The notes under the pieces were generated by a model, which saw nothing but the letters and a program-made list of their open reading frames with translations, made no database searches and was not told where the DNA came from. From positions 693,284-757,283 of the forward strand of contig KZ111143.1 in the NCBI GenBank assembly GCA_002077045.2: a stretch of DNA of 64,000 bases, written 5' to 3'. The translations under genes were made by a program, and so were the position numbers. Below, piece by piece: positions 11,005 to 20,885 of this stretch (position 1 is the stretch's first letter; each line of letters starts with the position of its first letter). Source of the DNA: Rachicladosporium sp. CCFEE 5018 (Eukaryota; Ascomycota; Dothideomycetes; Cladosporiales; Cladosporiaceae).

Positions 11005-11240
11005 AGGCAGAAACACACGCAAACGCGAAAGCAGAAGGAAGAAAGAGAAGGCAAGACACACGCAAACGCGAGCGCGGATGAAAAGCAAGGAAGAAAGCAA
11101 AAGGGAAGGGAAAGGGAAGAGGAAGTGAGGTGAGCTAGGGTGAGGTGATGCGAGGTGAGGGCAGTGAGGGGAGGTGATGTGAGGTGGAGGTAGTGAGGTA
11201 GGTGAAGAAGGGGAAGGAAGGTGTGCAGGAGAGGGAGGGG
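11005..11240. repeat. ACACGCAAACGCGA-type repeats and GAGGT pentamer tract (copy A)
   Basis: Two ACACGCAAACGCGA segments (about 11013 and 11059) are followed by a purine tract with imperfect GAGGT/GGTGA pentamers (about 11126-11215). The equivalent tract in copy B is more regular (20520-20630). Confidence 0.7.
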
Positions 11241-11376
11241 TGGTCATGACAAACAAGGCAGCCTTGGCGGACCGCCTGAGGCGCTCAGAGAAATGAGGCA
11301 GACCGGTGAAGGAAAATGAGACATAAGGATGAAATGTGAGAGAAGGACGAAGGGAGGAAGAAGAGAACGTAGAGAG

Positions 11377-11417
11377 TATATAAACCCACGGTGGGGCAGC
11401 GATTGATCGCGTAATCG
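11377..11417 (+). promoter_or_regulatory. TATA-like box plus inverted repeat, candidate promoter (copy A)
   Basis: TATATAAA at 11377-11384 is followed about 16 bp later by the inverted repeat CGATTGATCGCGTAATCG (11400-11417). The same arrangement occurs in copy B (TATATATA 20844-20851, repeat 20868-20885). The spacing would put a start site in or near the repeat. No open reading frame of any size follows on the plus strand, so if it is a promoter it would serve a non-coding transcript. Confidence 0.35.
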
Positions 11418-12347
11418 ACGCTAACTACTTGCAAGTCGATAGCTAACAGCACGAGCGGGAGTCATATAGCGTAGGTTTGGCATGTGCTGGTGGTAAGCGC
11501 AGTTCGGTTGGCTGTGAAGAGGGCGCGGAGTCCTTGTTTTGTGGTACTGCGCCCGACTTCGGCGTGGCGGTGACCATCGATGCTCCACTGATGAGATTAT
11601 ACGCTTGGTACGAGTCGATCGGATCATGTGCGCTCGCGAGAAGGGTTTAGTGCCACGATGAGATCAAATGCGCTTGCAAGAGAGCTTTAGTGTGGCGATG
11701 GAATCACATGTGTGCTGCCAGGCCGACGGTGGTGGTCGGTCCATAACGCGAGTGCAGGAGAAGGCTAGCGCAGACGACGAGGTGGAAGCGGATATCGATT
11801 GACAGCGACGTGAGTATGAGATGTAACGTGATCGTCGTTCTCCGAATGTCTGCGACGTAGGTGATGCATGTAACAGGTTGATCGTGACAGTGAATCGCGG
11901 CGGCGATGCGACAGCGAAGTACTGAGCGCGATGCGGTATTGGTCCCTATCTAGCCTGTACCATGTATTGTGTCTCATGGTAGCATCACTCGCAGCTCTCC
12001 ATCACGGGCGCACATTGCAGAAGCATAAGCACGTTTCAGATTTCCGGAGAAGCGAAGGCGGCGTGGACGGCGAGAGTGAAAATTGGCATCGATGAGCGGT
12101 GGCATTGTATTGTGTGTATGAAGCTCGTGCTACAAGTGTAGCGCTATGATAGCGAATGTTCGATCAGGCCATGGGTTTCTTTTGGCTTTTGGTGTGCGCT
12201 AGACCAGCATCGAGCACACATATGTAAGCCGAGTCTAAGAGGGCGAGCCTGCGGAGAGGATATGCAGCAGTGTAAGTGCCCGCGATCGAGCAGCAAGTGC
12301 GCCGCTGCGACACCTGATTCTCGCTTCATTCCTGTAAAATACCTGCA

Positions 12348-13922
12348 TCACATCGTCCTCATGTCCACCGTCTCGAACTTCAATCCCGGTCCCTCAACAA
12401 CGTGACCTGGGCGCAGCGCATCGGTATACAGGTTTGACTCGTCATGCGGATGGAACAAGCCACGCTGATGACATCCCAGCACCGCCGGTAAGCCAGGCGG
12501 ATCCGTGAGTCGGAAGATACCCCAATCTGGATTCGATCGAGGGGCGCAGACGATGGCGATCGCCTCCGGCAGCATGATCTGATAGCCAGAGCTGGTGTGC
12601 AGATCGCGGGATGACAAGAAGCAGGACTGAGATGGGTGCGTGTGAACCCAGCCGCAGACAAGGAGATCATTGCTATCACAGTAGTCGAAGAGCGCATTAT
12701 CGCCCTCCTCGGTGGTGTCGCAGGTGTCACTAGTGCTGGTCTGGCCGGGGATGATGAGATGGCTGATGAAGAGAGCGTTGGAGATCAAAGTGCCGCATAA
12801 GATACCACACGTCTCAAGGTTACGCAAAGTGTTGGAGTGCGCCAGATTTAAGAATGTCGTGCGAAGTGTTGGAGGTAAGAAGACGGTGCGCAATGGTATA
12901 CCACCCTCAGTGTATGCATTCGGCTTGAAGGTGACTTGTGCTGCTGATCTTTGCGTCGCAGCTGCGGGTACCTCAGGTCGACCGGCCTTCGCTGGACGCG
13001 GTGGCAGCTGCTCATTGAAGCTGCCCTTGGCAGGTAGCGGCGGCGCTGCACTATAGTCAGTGTACCTGGACGGTTGTGCTGGACTGCGATCCCAGCTCAT
13101 CCGCAGCTCTTTGTGAGGTACACTGGGATACTGATATGACTGTGACACCGGAGTACCATAAGTGAAGTCTTGCCGTAGCTCAGTGGGTCGACGATCGTCG
13201 CGACGTGGAAGCCGCTCATCGTATCGTGAACCAGCGACTTGACCACGGCTACCACCCTGGTCTTCGTCATCGGGAGTCGCGAGCACCATTCCTTGTCGTC
13301 TTGATGCGACAGTATGTGGCGATATGCCTGCTTGCCTGGTGGATTGACGATTGACATCACGTCGTCGAAGCTCCTGTCGTGCCAGGTCAACAGCAAGTTG
13401 CCGGTGATCGGCAGCGTTCAGCGTTTCACGTAGGTCTTGGTAAGCCTCTTCGTCCCCAACGAGAGACAGTCTGTGAAGATCGCCACTGGAGATCCGCTCA
13501 TGCTGATCATCGCGACGCTCATCACGCACTCGTTGCCTCTCTGCATTGCGGCGTTCGACAGCTTTCACGTAGCGTTGATGCTCCATGGTGATGCGTGGCT
13601 TCCACTGCTCCAACTTCATCAAACTCTTAGCAACGATTTTGCGAGCAGAGGCGAAGTCCGCCTTGAACTTTGGGTCCTTGATCTGAGGATGTAGAGGCAG
13701 CTTGCCGACAACGAGCTCGGCGTGTCGATAAAGGTACAGATACGCCATCTGGAGATTGCCATCCTGCTCGCAGAGCGCGGCTTCAGTGAGCAGCATCCTG
13801 GCAGCACGAAGCCATGATCGCAAATCCCGTGTGGGATCAAAGTCGAAATCTTCTGCTTGCTGGATGATCTCCAATACGCTCATGGGTGCCGATCCGGCTG
13901 TGTGGTGGCGAGAGAGAGCCAT
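12348..13922 (-). CDS. AMSH-type JAMM deubiquitinase (copy A)
   Basis: Single exon, 524 aa. Residues about 15-125 form the helical USP8-dimerisation/MIT-like domain of AMSH proteins (DPTRDLRSWLRAARMLL). A basic coiled region (120-190) and a disordered Pro-rich middle follow. From about 342 comes the MPN+ domain, with the JAMM zinc site complete: Glu370 (NLETCG), His427 and His429 (HTHPSQ), Ser437, Asp440. The second, AMSH-specific zinc site is also visible (Cys484, His491, His493 in GCHQRGLFHPH). Family knowledge: AMSH (fission yeast Sst2) trims K63-linked ubiquitin chains on endosomes next to ESCRT-0. It is divergent from MTF1 with 280 bp between start codons. The copy at 21810-23384 has the same length; the two differ at a handful of residues, including the last two. 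No defect seen. Confidence 0.93.
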   Translation of the reverse strand: MALSRHHTAGSAPMSVLEIIQQAEDFDFDPTRDLRSWLRAARMLLTEAALCEQDGNLQMAYLYLYRHAELVVGKLPLHPQIKDPKFKADFASARKIVAKSLMKLEQWKPRITMEHQRYVKAVERRNAERQRVRDERRDDQHERISSGDLHRLSLVGDEEAYQDLRETLNAADHRQLAVDLARQELRRRDVNRQSTRQAGISPHTVASRRQGMVLATPDDEDQGGSRGQVAGSRYDERLPRRDDRRPTELRQDFTYGTPVSQSYQYPSVPHKELRMSWDRSPAQPSRYTDYSAAPPLPAKGSFNEQLPPRPAKAGRPEVPAAATQRSAAQVTFKPNAYTEGGIPLRTVFLPPTLRTTFLNLAHSNTLRNLETCGILCGTLISNALFISHLIIPGQTSTSDTCDTTEEGDNALFDYCDSNDLLVCGWVHTHPSQSCFLSSRDLHTSSGYQIMLPEAIAIVCAPRSNPDWGIFRLTDPPGLPAVLGCHQRGLFHPHDESNLYTDALRPGHVVEGPGLKFETVDMRTM

Positions 13923-14202
13923 GTTGCATGACTTGACTGATCATCTGCAGGTCGTTCTTGGAAAGTAAAGCGTTGATGAGCGCACTTGCGAAGACTTATC
14001 ACGTAGTTTGATTGATTGACACACTGGTATGTCCTCAAGTGCGGTCAGAGTGGGCATTTCCTTGCTGTTGCCTAATTCGGAATGGAGGCAGCCTAAGCGG
14101 CAGTACCCGCATTTTGCATGAACTCAGGAGATGGCTGATGATCGATGGCTTGCGCCCTTAGACGGACTCTTTACCACTGGATGCTTGCCTTGTTGAACGC
14201 TG
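13923..14202. promoter_or_regulatory. Divergent AMSH/MTF1 promoter (copy A)
   Basis: 280 bp between the two divergent start codons, matched by 23385-23665 in copy B. No TATA box is obvious. Confidence 0.55.
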
Positions 14203-15169
14203 ATGAGCGTAACTGGTGCCGCGCGAGCACTTACATCCGTCGCAAGGAAGCGGACGTTGACCGAGCTGCTTTCGAATACCTTCGGTGGGACCTCCGTCAG
14301 GCGATCCGGTGTGCGGAAAAAGCCTCTCCATGACAAGCGACCGGGACGACGTGCAGAGGTGGTGAGCGAAGCGTTGTGTGGTGAGCCATCTCTAGACAGT
14401 ACGATGTATTGATCACTGCTTACGCCACATATAGACGATGTAATCAACTACCTCGCTCCATCTTTGGAGCCATATAAAGGATGCACCATCATCGATGTCC
14501 ATCCGGGCGCTTGCTTGTGGTCGTCGAAGCTGCACGATTACCTGAAACCGAAGCACCATCTGTTGATGGAGCCTGACCAGCGGTACTATGACCCTTTCAT
14601 CAGGCCGCTGCTGGACGCTCCAGGATCTGCCTATCGGCATACGCTGCTCACTGGAGCGCACGCCAACGCGTACTGGGACAACTACAGGCAGGTCCTGGAT
14701 GATTCAAGTCTAATGCCCGTCAGGCCAAAGCTGGATGTTGACGATCCCCGTGTTCGACAGATCGACACTAGCATGCTGTTCATTGGCAATCTGTGGCGAC
14801 ACTACGAGTCACTTCGCCTCCAGGCAGGCAACGTGAAGTACGAGCCCTTGATCTTGCAGCATATGACATACGCCGCTCTGACAAATGAGATCTTCCAGCG
14901 CAATGGACTTGTGCGAATGCTGTGGTGGGTGCCGGAGCAATGCAAGCAGATCGTCTTTTCAGAGCATGTCCGCGCACGCACAAGCTACACTGTCGGTCTA
15001 ACGATGGGCGCGAGTGTCAACGAAGTCGCGGGCGTGACTCCACTGGAGAAGATATATCCTGGTCGTGGCAAGATGCCAAAGCGTGACGAGAGCTTGGATA
15101 CCGCCGCATCCCTGACTGTCGCGGAGCGGATGGCTGACGTAGGCATGCGAGTGCCTCCTGAGCGTCAGA
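14203..15169 (+). CDS. mtf1: Mitochondrial transcription factor Mtf1, 3' truncated at gap (copy A)
   Basis: Exon 1 is 14203-14380 and exon 2 starts at 14435 (donor GTGAGC, intron 54 bp, phase 1), running into the gap at 15170. The ATG is preceded in frame by TGA. It opens an Arg/Thr/Ser-rich stretch with few acidic residues (MSVTGAARALTSVARKRT), a plausible mitochondrial presequence. The joined sequence reads LCDDVINYLAPSLEPYKG, then IIDVHPGACLWSSKLHDYLK (the S-adenosylmethionine-fold glycine region) and LLMEPDQRYYDPF. This is the rRNA adenine dimethylase-like fold of Mtf1/TFB2M, which helps mitochondrial RNA polymerase open promoters. About 304 residues are present; the full gene is the copy at 23666-25627. 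Confidence 0.85.
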
Positions 15170-15269
15170 NNNNNNNNNNNNNNNNNNNNNNNNNNNNNNN
15201 NNNNNNNNNNNNNNNNNNNNNNNNNNNNNNNNNNNNNNNNNNNNNNNNNNNNNNNNNNNNNNNNNNNNN
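15170..15269. other. Assembly gap (100 N), contig A/B join
   Basis: Exactly 100 N, the usual placeholder for a gap of unknown size. MTF1 is cut on the left, and the sequence on the right restarts at the position equivalent to 5965, so the join is not supported by gene continuity. Confidence 0.98.
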
Positions 15270-15864
15270 TCGAGATGCATCGCGCTCTAGAGAACAGCGA
15301 GGTTTCACTAATCCATACGAGATCAAATTGCGTTCATCGTGACCTAAGCCCGGCCTTCGCGCGGCTGGAAGTACTCCATGCATCCGCCCATTCGACACGC
15401 TGGCGCGGCCAACGCAGTGCTATGGCCTATGTCCATGAAGCAGGCTGGCCTGAATCTTGATTAAGCTAGTTGCAAGCGTAGCTAACGCGGTGTCTCCTCC
15501 GTGTACCACCTTTTCATCAGTATGTCACTCATGTAACCATCGATGCATAGCAAGCGGACTTGGAACGGCCATGTCGATCTCTGCGTTGTCATGGTATTCT
15601 CGAAGTGAATTCCAGCCGAGCAAAGGCAGCTACGTCACAGGCCACGGCCTCTCACTTTCTTTGTGCTTTCAAGGGGAATAGCTTCAGCTCGTGTATAAGC
15701 AAACTCTCTACTTGCACCCAAACCACAACTCCGCCTCCAGACAGTCTCCTACACATAACTCTACTCATACGACTCTTCCTGAAGCTTGCGCACTGCCAAA
15801 CCAAGTCCAATCGTGCCAGAGTTGCAAGAGCCAAATACCCTACCCACAACCCCCCACCTCTACC

Positions 15865-16771
15865 ATGGCGAACGCGCCAACCCTGATCAATCTCCCACCT
15901 CCGCCCTCAGACCCCGTCACCCCCTCAGAAGTCCCGTAAGCTTCACCCAGTCCTCCATTTCAACACGACCTCAACTAACCAACCCCCTCCCAGCTCCCGC
16001 AGCGGCACCCCAAACTCAACCACAACCTCCATGTCCGAGCTCAGCACCGTAGCAATCAAAGACGGCCACCGCGGCCACCTGCCACACCACCATCACGACA
16101 CGCGCTCCTCCGCCACCTCAGCAGGCGGCCTCTTACATCAACTAGACGCCGAGCGCGCGGATCGGATTTCGCGGCTCGCGGGGCTGGAACGCGTTACGAC
16201 AGCCAGGAACCCGACGCCGATCGGCCAGTTGACGCCTTCGGCGCCGAATCCGGGACATAGCTATTTTGATGGGACGGGGAATCCGGCAATGGGGCGGGAG
16301 AGGAGTACGGTTGGTTCTGCGTCCGCGACGGGGTCGGTGCGGGGCAGGACGACGTGGGCGGGGAGCGATGAGGCGGGAGGGGAGGAGGGAGATAAGATGA
16401 GCGAGAGTCAGGATATGGATATTGATGGGTCTTCTGTGGGAGGGATGAGCGATGACGGCGTGGCGGGGAGCTTGGTCGCGTTTGGGGAAGGCGCACGCAC
16501 GCCGGCGAGGCAGAGCGTGTATAGCAGTAGTGGGAAGGGAGGCACGCCGGTTGCGAGGGACGCGAGGATGATCGATGGAATTAGCTTTGGGGGTGAGGCG
16601 GGAAGTGAGGGACCTGGTGGGTTGAGTGGGAGAGGAACGGTGCAGGGAGAGGCGAAGGAGGAGGCCGAGAGGCTGATACGGGAGAACATGGATACGACGA
16701 GCAATGATCGGATGTATCCTGATGCGCAAAGCGGAGGGGGAGGGCTGGGGAAGTTTGGGTTCGAGAAGTAG
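15865..16771 (+). CDS. Conserved fungal hypothetical protein, largely disordered (copy B)
   Basis: Second copy of the 6560 gene with exons 15865-15935 and 15994-16771; splice sites and length are preserved. Visible differences are few: Arg for Gly in the SVxGRTTW segment and Thr for Met in SGRGxVQGEA. The helix LDAERADRISRLAGLERV, the acidic SESQDMDIDG patch and the GLGKFGFEK end are unchanged. Function unknown. The upstream 590 bp, including the CRE-like TACGTCAC, is also shared with copy A. Confidence 0.72.
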
Positions 16772-17395
16772 GCAGAGCTCTTTTGTCAGGAAGCCAGGCT
16801 GGAGAACTGGCACGACCGATCGGCTGGTCTTGGTAGGAGAAAAGCGATGTAGCTCATATGATCAAAGCTATCGCCAATGTTCATGATGCCTTCGTCCACT
16901 GCTTCTCTACCTTTCCATCCAGACAATATTCAGGCACTCCTTCACTTGCCCTTCAACCCCACACCTCGCTTCGCCCTCTTTCGTGTTTCGTGCCTTCTCA
17001 GCCAATCACAACTCCCCAACTACGCGCTCTGAGACCCCAGTCCCTGCAGCAGATCTAGCTTATCGCGTAGATATTCCCCTGCGCTATTCGCTGGACCTGC
17101 ATACATGTGTGACTACTGCAGCGGATGCGGCCTCGAGGCGATATTCGCGTGCGTCGAGTGCCGCGAGTGGCCTGCCCGGGCGAGGCGGTGCGGGCGTAGA
17201 GCCTTCTCTAGTAGTGTGTGCTGGCGGCGAGGCAAGTCGTGTCATCGAGCGAGACTAGATACGGGTGTTGTAAGTCAGTCTGGCATTTTCGCATTTGTGT
17301 TTCATCTTGCATTCTTGTGCCTGAACGCGTGCAACGAAAGCTGTCCGGGAGCTGTGCCACCTCGACCTGGATTCGAGCTGCTGCTGCCATGATAC
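16772..17395. other. Intergenic region (copy B)
   Basis: Counterpart of 7467-8093, with several small indels in the first 200 bp. The Cys-rich open frame (17105-17392) is kept but unsupported as a gene. The triplet run before the next ATG has three units against five in copy A. Confidence 0.35.
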
Positions 17396-18659
17396 ATGGC
17401 CGACACCAGTGTGTCCAGCAGCGTCTTGGCCATTATCGGATCGTTTGCCAGTGGCCTGGACGTCTTCAAGAAGCTACGCGAGAAGCGAAGACATAGGAGA
17501 AGATGCGTCAAGCCTGATGAGCAGATCGACAGTAGCGAGATCCGGCTGTCAAGAAGCTTAAGGCAAGGTTCCGAAGATATTGGCAGAGAGTATCAGAGCT
17601 ATGCTCGGAGCCTCGTGGGTGAGCGCGTTGCGGCTGAGGATGGTATGATCTCGTTACGTGCTCCACATGGTGGCGACGCTGGCTGATCAAGTTGCAGCTA
17701 TCGCCCAGAACAGCCTCGCTGAGATCTTGTTGCGACTCAATGGTGGGCTAGTGGGCATCATTACCTCGTTCCTCGGCCGCAAGGATCAGGACAGACTGGA
17801 CTTAGACTATCGCAGCTTGACGGAGTTGTCCGAGCAGTCTCGTCATCAGACTGTGGGCGTGTTGCGCGGACTCTATCAGAGGATGCTTTCCAGGCGAAGT
17901 CCGCGATTGTCATTGACAGACGGGACTCATGCTCGCAATAACGAAGCGCGAAGGGACGATGTGGCCGCCCGCAAGCACACGAAGATTCGTGGGCCGACTT
18001 TGGCTCGCGTGGTGGTCCAGGATTCGAAGCGTCCAGCACAGCTCGCGATTGTGCGGCCGACCGAGGGACGGAAGAAGTCTGACTCGAGGCAACATTCGAA
18101 GTCTCGCTCAACAAGCGATCTGGGAAGCGCATTGTCTCGGGCTACTACAGCGGTGGCGACAGACTCACAGCTCTCGCTTTTGCCACCTCTACCATCGCCA
18201 CATGTGGAGGGCAGTACGGAGAAGCCGCGACATCGGCGAGCGGCGACAGCGCCAGCACCTCAAAAGCCATCGCAGTATCCTAGTCATTCTCCCGACTTGC
18301 CCTCTTACCGGCCCACTGACGCTTTGCGTCTGTCAAAGTCCACACCAAGGCTCCCCCGAGCTCCACTCTCGCCACCGCCTCTTCCTCAAGAGCTATCCAG
18401 ACCTTCACATCCTCAAACCCAATCTGATCAATACCGCCGTCGCAAAGAAACGCCCACTTTCTACTCTTCCAACTCAGGTTCCACGAAGCTAGGCGAAATT
18501 CCGATGCACAAGTGGCCAGTGCCGTATGACTGGGACGCCATGTCTCTAATGAACAAGGAGGCCATGGCGAGCGGATGGCCGCAAGTTGATGATGGCGCAG
18601 CGAGGAAGAAGCGAGGTGGTTTTCTTGGGATGTTCCGGCGGAGGGAGGTGGCGGTGTGA
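17396..18659 (+). CDS. Conserved hypothetical protein, 402 aa (copy B)
   Basis: Exons 17396-17642 and 17698-18659 (GTATGA donor, TTGCAG acceptor). The coding length is identical to copy A, but the intron is two bases shorter and largely different in sequence. The protein keeps the helical N-terminus and the KLGEIPMHKWPVPYDWDAMS end. The disordered middle differs at many residues (for example LPSPHVEGSTEKPRHRR against LPSPPAVGHDKPRHRR). Compensating indels keep the frame, consistent with selection on the protein in both copies. Function unknown. Confidence 0.75.
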
Positions 18660-19377
18660 GTGGTAACGGCTGATGAGATGGCGGTGAGGGCGGGGTGGAT
18701 GATGAACGACTTATGATTGGGATGAAAGGTAATGAAATGCAGGTGGGTAGCAGAGATATAGTGTATACATTGTGTGCTAATGCCTGTGTCGATCGTTGTC
18801 GTATCGCCTCGAAATCTCTCACGAGATGGCGAACTGTGCGCCTGATTCGCATCAGCAAGCAGGTGCGCCTTCAAGAGAAGGTAGCATGGCAGCGACTGCC
18901 ACAAGTAAACATATCGGTCGCAACATTGGTCTCTTCGCATCATGCTCACTCTACGCACGTACCGCTCATGTAGCGCAGCATATGAGCACTGTCAGCGATG
19001 TGCAAACGATGAGATGATACATACGAGGTAGCATGTAGTTGTAAGTGCGATAAGACGTTGAAGGCGAGGTAAGCGACTGGAAGGTAGTACAACGATGAGA
19101 GCTCAAAATGGCGAGATGACAGTGCGATGTGATTCTTGCAATGGGAGACTGAGTGGTGGTGATGGAAGATGACAATCAGGTGAGGCGACGACAAGGTCGA
19201 GATGCGGCGCCAACAAGCGAGGTGACGATGAGGTAAGGTGAGTGCAGAGGAGGGCAGCTATAAGGCAAGGCGACAACGAGACCTGGCAAGGCGAGGCGAT
19301 GACAAGGTAAAGCGAGCAGCAGTCGAGACGCTGGGACAGCAGAGTAAGGCAACGTTGAGGTGTTCTGTGGGATAGGT

Positions 19378-19505
19378 GATGCGACGACGAGATGACGCGA
19401 CGACGAGATGATGCGACGACGAGATGATGCGACGAGGAGATGATGCGATGAGGAGATGATGCGGCGAGGAAATCATGCGACGAGGAAATGATGCGACGGG
19501 AAGGT
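19378..19505. repeat. 16-bp minisatellite, 8 units (copy B)
   Basis: Eight in-phase units of GATGCGACGACGAGAT and variants, decaying toward the right (GATGCGGCGAGGAAAT, CATGCGACGAGGAAAT). Copy A has about five more decayed units. Confidence 0.85.
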
Positions 19506-19563
19506 AACGCGACGACAAGAGAGAGGATGGCGACGTGACGGCGGCGCCAACGGGATGGAGAGG

Positions 19564-19696
19564 CGACGACGAGAACAGAATGCGACGACGAGAACAGAAT
19601 GCGACGACGAGAACAGAATGCGACGATGAGGACAGAATGCGACGACGAGAACAGAATGCGACGTTGAGGACAGAATGCGACGACGAGAGCGGAGCG
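19564..19696. repeat. 19-bp minisatellite, 7 units, only in copy B
   Basis: Seven consecutive 19-bp units of CGACGACGAGAACAGAATG. Units 1-3 and 5 are identical, units 4 and 6 differ by two bases, and unit 7 is decayed. At the matching position of copy A (about 10150-10235) there is no such array. The high identity between units points to recent expansion or homogenisation. Confidence 0.9.
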
Positions 19697-19791
19697 GACA
19701 AGCAAGATGGAAGATGGATGCCCTCCGCCGCTCCGTTCGAAGGCGAAGCGAGCGATGGGCATCCCTGACCAGCGCGATCCGCAGCCCTTTC

Positions 19792-20355
19792 GGGTCTTAC
19801 GCTTCACCGCCAGTAGGTAGGCCAGCCCTCAGCTCCGACGCCACATGGGACTTACACTTCGCTGAGAGAAGTCAGAGACCCTCCCATCTCGCCGCCGGAC
19901 GCCACTGCCATTGAGGACTTATGCTTTGCCCGACGACGAGGCAGGGAAGCCTCAGTGCACCAAAAGCGCCCGGCCCCGCAGGGACTTACGTTTGCCGTCA
20001 GCGCACCGAGTGCCAACAATCCCCTCACCCCCTCACAAGCTTGGCGCCCTTTCGGACTTATGCTTTGCCGTAAGGCAGCGAGGGGAGAGCCCTCGATCAG
20101 TCAGGAACGCGCGGCAGCCAGTGGTCTTACGCTTTGCTTCCTGATGTCGAGGACGCGGGACCCTCCACCAGCCCAGAAGCTCACAGCCCGGAGGTCTTAC
20201 GCTTGCCGCCAGGAGGCAGAGGGTGCCCTCAGCTGACCAAGGAGCGCACCTGCCGATTTGGACTCACGGTTGACTCCAAGGCACCGAGGGTGAAACCCCG
20301 GCTAACACAGACGAAGGCAGCGGCACCTTGGACTTACGCTTTCCCGTCCATGCGC
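19792..20355. repeat. Nine-unit degenerate tandem array, ~55-72 bp period (copy B)
   Basis: CTTAC-type core starts lie at 19796, 19851, 19918, 19985, 20057, 20126, 20196, 20263 and 20333, most in the form GGACTTACGCTTTGCCG. The number of units equals copy A (nine), although the spacer sequences have diverged strongly. This implies an old array kept in register rather than one that is expanding. Confidence 0.82.
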
Positions 20356-20384
20356 CAGGGGAGAAAGAAAGGAAAGACAAAAGC

Positions 20385-20630
20385 AGAAGCGAACGCGAAC
20401 GCAAAGGGAGAAGGGAAGGCACACGCGAACGCGAACGCAAGAAGGAAAGCAAAAAGGAAGGCAAAAGCACACGCGAACGCGAACGCAAGATGAAATGCAA
20501 AAGAGGAAGCAAAAGGAAAGGAAGGTGAGGTGAGGTCGGGTGAGGTGAGGTGAGGTGAGGTGAGGTGAGGTGAGGTGAGGTCGGGTGAGGTGAGGTGAGG
20601 TCGGGTGAGGTGAGGGCAGTGAGGTGCGAT
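20385..20630. repeat. ACGCGAACGCGAACGC repeats and GAGGT pentamer microsatellite (copy B)
   Basis: Three GCGAACGCGAACGCAA-type segments (about 20391, 20422, 20474) sit in a purine-rich stretch. They are followed by a regular GGTGA pentamer tract (20525-20610) interrupted by GGTCGG. Copy A has the same order with fewer perfect units. Confidence 0.85.
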
Positions 20631-20843
20631 GGAGGGGAGAGATGGGTGGAGGACAGTGAGGTGAGGGAGGGAAGAGGGGTGAGGGCAGTGAGGTGAAGGA
20701 AGGATGATGAAGGAAGGGAGGGTGGTCAGCCTTGGCGAAAGCCTGAGGCGCTCAGAAGAATGAGGCAGAAATGGTATGAGGAAAAATGAGATGAGGAAGA
20801 ATGTGAGAGAAGGAAGAAGGGAGGAAGAAGAGAGAGGAGCGAG

Positions 20844-20885
20844 TATATATACCGCAAAAAGGAGCAGCGATTGATCGCGCAATCG
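20844..20885 (+). promoter_or_regulatory. TATA-like box plus inverted repeat, candidate promoter (copy B)
   Basis: TATATATA (20844-20851) is followed by CGATTGATCGCGCAATCG (20868-20885), in which CGATTG pairs with CAATCG. Arrangement and spacing match copy A while the flanking purine tract differs, so the element itself appears constrained. No coding frame follows. Confidence 0.35.

Larger units (their letters stand above)
9360..12347. other. Gene-free, repeat-rich region (copy A)
   Basis: About 3 kb without a credible gene. From about 9700 to 11370 the plus strand is strongly purine-rich and built of degenerate repeats (16-bp, ~70-bp, ACGCGAACGC-type and GAGGT-type). From 11377 a TATA-like block leads into about 750 bp that is better conserved between copies than the repeats. 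Open frames in the pyrimidine-rich strand are low-complexity artefacts. The region is GC-rich, so there is no sign of RIP-type AT-rich decay. Confidence 0.7.
5965..15169. repeat. Duplicated block 1, copy in contig A
   Basis: This 9205-bp stretch aligns collinearly with 15270-24632. It holds the same four genes in the same order and orientation: the 6560 gene, the 402-aa gene, AMSH and MTF1. The offset is 9305 at the left end and 9463 at the right end, so the copies differ by indels totalling about 158 bp, mostly in the gene-free part. Copy A ends inside MTF1 exactly at an assembly gap, and copy B begins exactly after it. That is what two overlapping, unmerged allelic contigs would look like. 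Confidence 0.93.

Noticed and set aside
9360..12347. Retrotransposon or DNA transposon in the gene-free region
   Set aside because: No transposase, reverse transcriptase or integrase fragment in any frame, and no terminal repeats or target-site duplication found by eye.
9360..12347. RIP-mutated repeat
   Set aside because: The region is GC-rich and purine-skewed, not AT-rich with TpA excess.
13170..13190. TAGCTCAGTGGG, a tRNA A-box-like string
   Set aside because: It lies in the AMSH coding region, with no B-box or cloverleaf downstream.
19564..19696. Evenly spaced short repeats, looking at first like a CRISPR array
   Set aside because: Units are directly adjacent with no spacers, and the host is a fungus; it is a minisatellite.
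19103..19807. Long minus-strand open frames rich in Ser/His/Leu/Val
   Set aside because: They are translations of the 16- and 19-bp minisatellites; low complexity with no start context or homologue-like sequence.
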